NCBI GenBank assembly: GCA_016208205.1
Contig: JACQYP010000171.1
Coordinates: 1-5,836 of the forward strand
DNA from: Candidatus Desantisiibacteriota bacterium
GTDB lineage: Bacteria > UBA9089 > CG2-30-40-21
Reading direction: 5' to 3'
Length of the DNA: 5,836 bases
The translations under genes and the position numbers were made by a program. Under the pieces are notes generated by a model, which did not search any database, was not told the origin of the DNA, and saw only the letters and a program-made list of their open reading frames with translations. Below are positions 5,827-5,836 of this stretch, in pieces. Positions within the stretch are counted from its first letter, which is position 1; each line of letters opens with the position of its first letter.

Positions 5827-5836
5827 GTAACCGTTC

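Overview
The window looks like a chromosome segment from an uncultured Gram-negative-type bacterium of moderate GC content. The clues are a large FapA/DUF342 protein, a WD40-repeat protein, and spacers crowded with short repeats. I cannot name the phylum. Genetic code: all 23 tryptophans in the two long genes are TGG, and neither gene has an internal TGA, so the standard code is the best reading.

Layout: (1) 1-147, the 3' end of a DppC/OppC-type ABC transporter permease. (2) 148-613, a 466-base spacer holding, in order, a degenerate hairpin, a GC-rich cloverleaf-like element, three 9-base units and a 150-base inverted-repeat element built from 7-base units. (3) 614-3781, one large plus-strand gene for a 1055-residue protein with two tandem FapA modules in permuted order. 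(4) 3782-4062, a convergent spacer with a second heptad-based inverted repeat of unrelated sequence, a 10-bp nested hairpin and a bidirectional terminator. (5) 4063-5754, a minus-strand gene for a WD40 protein with 13 phased 42-residue repeats. (6) 5755-5836, the disturbed 5' end of that gene: a strong Shine-Dalgarno, then ATG followed directly by an in-frame TGA, then codons that would make a signal peptide.

The genes do not form an obvious pathway. The permease belongs to a peptide/nickel-type importer lying mostly outside the window. The FapA-like gene stands alone, with no flagellar gene beside it. The WD40 gene converges on it and probably shares its terminator. The points most worth a second look are the start-stop codon pair on the WD40 gene, the permuted double FapA architecture, and the two heptad-periodic inverted-repeat elements, which share construction but not sequence.
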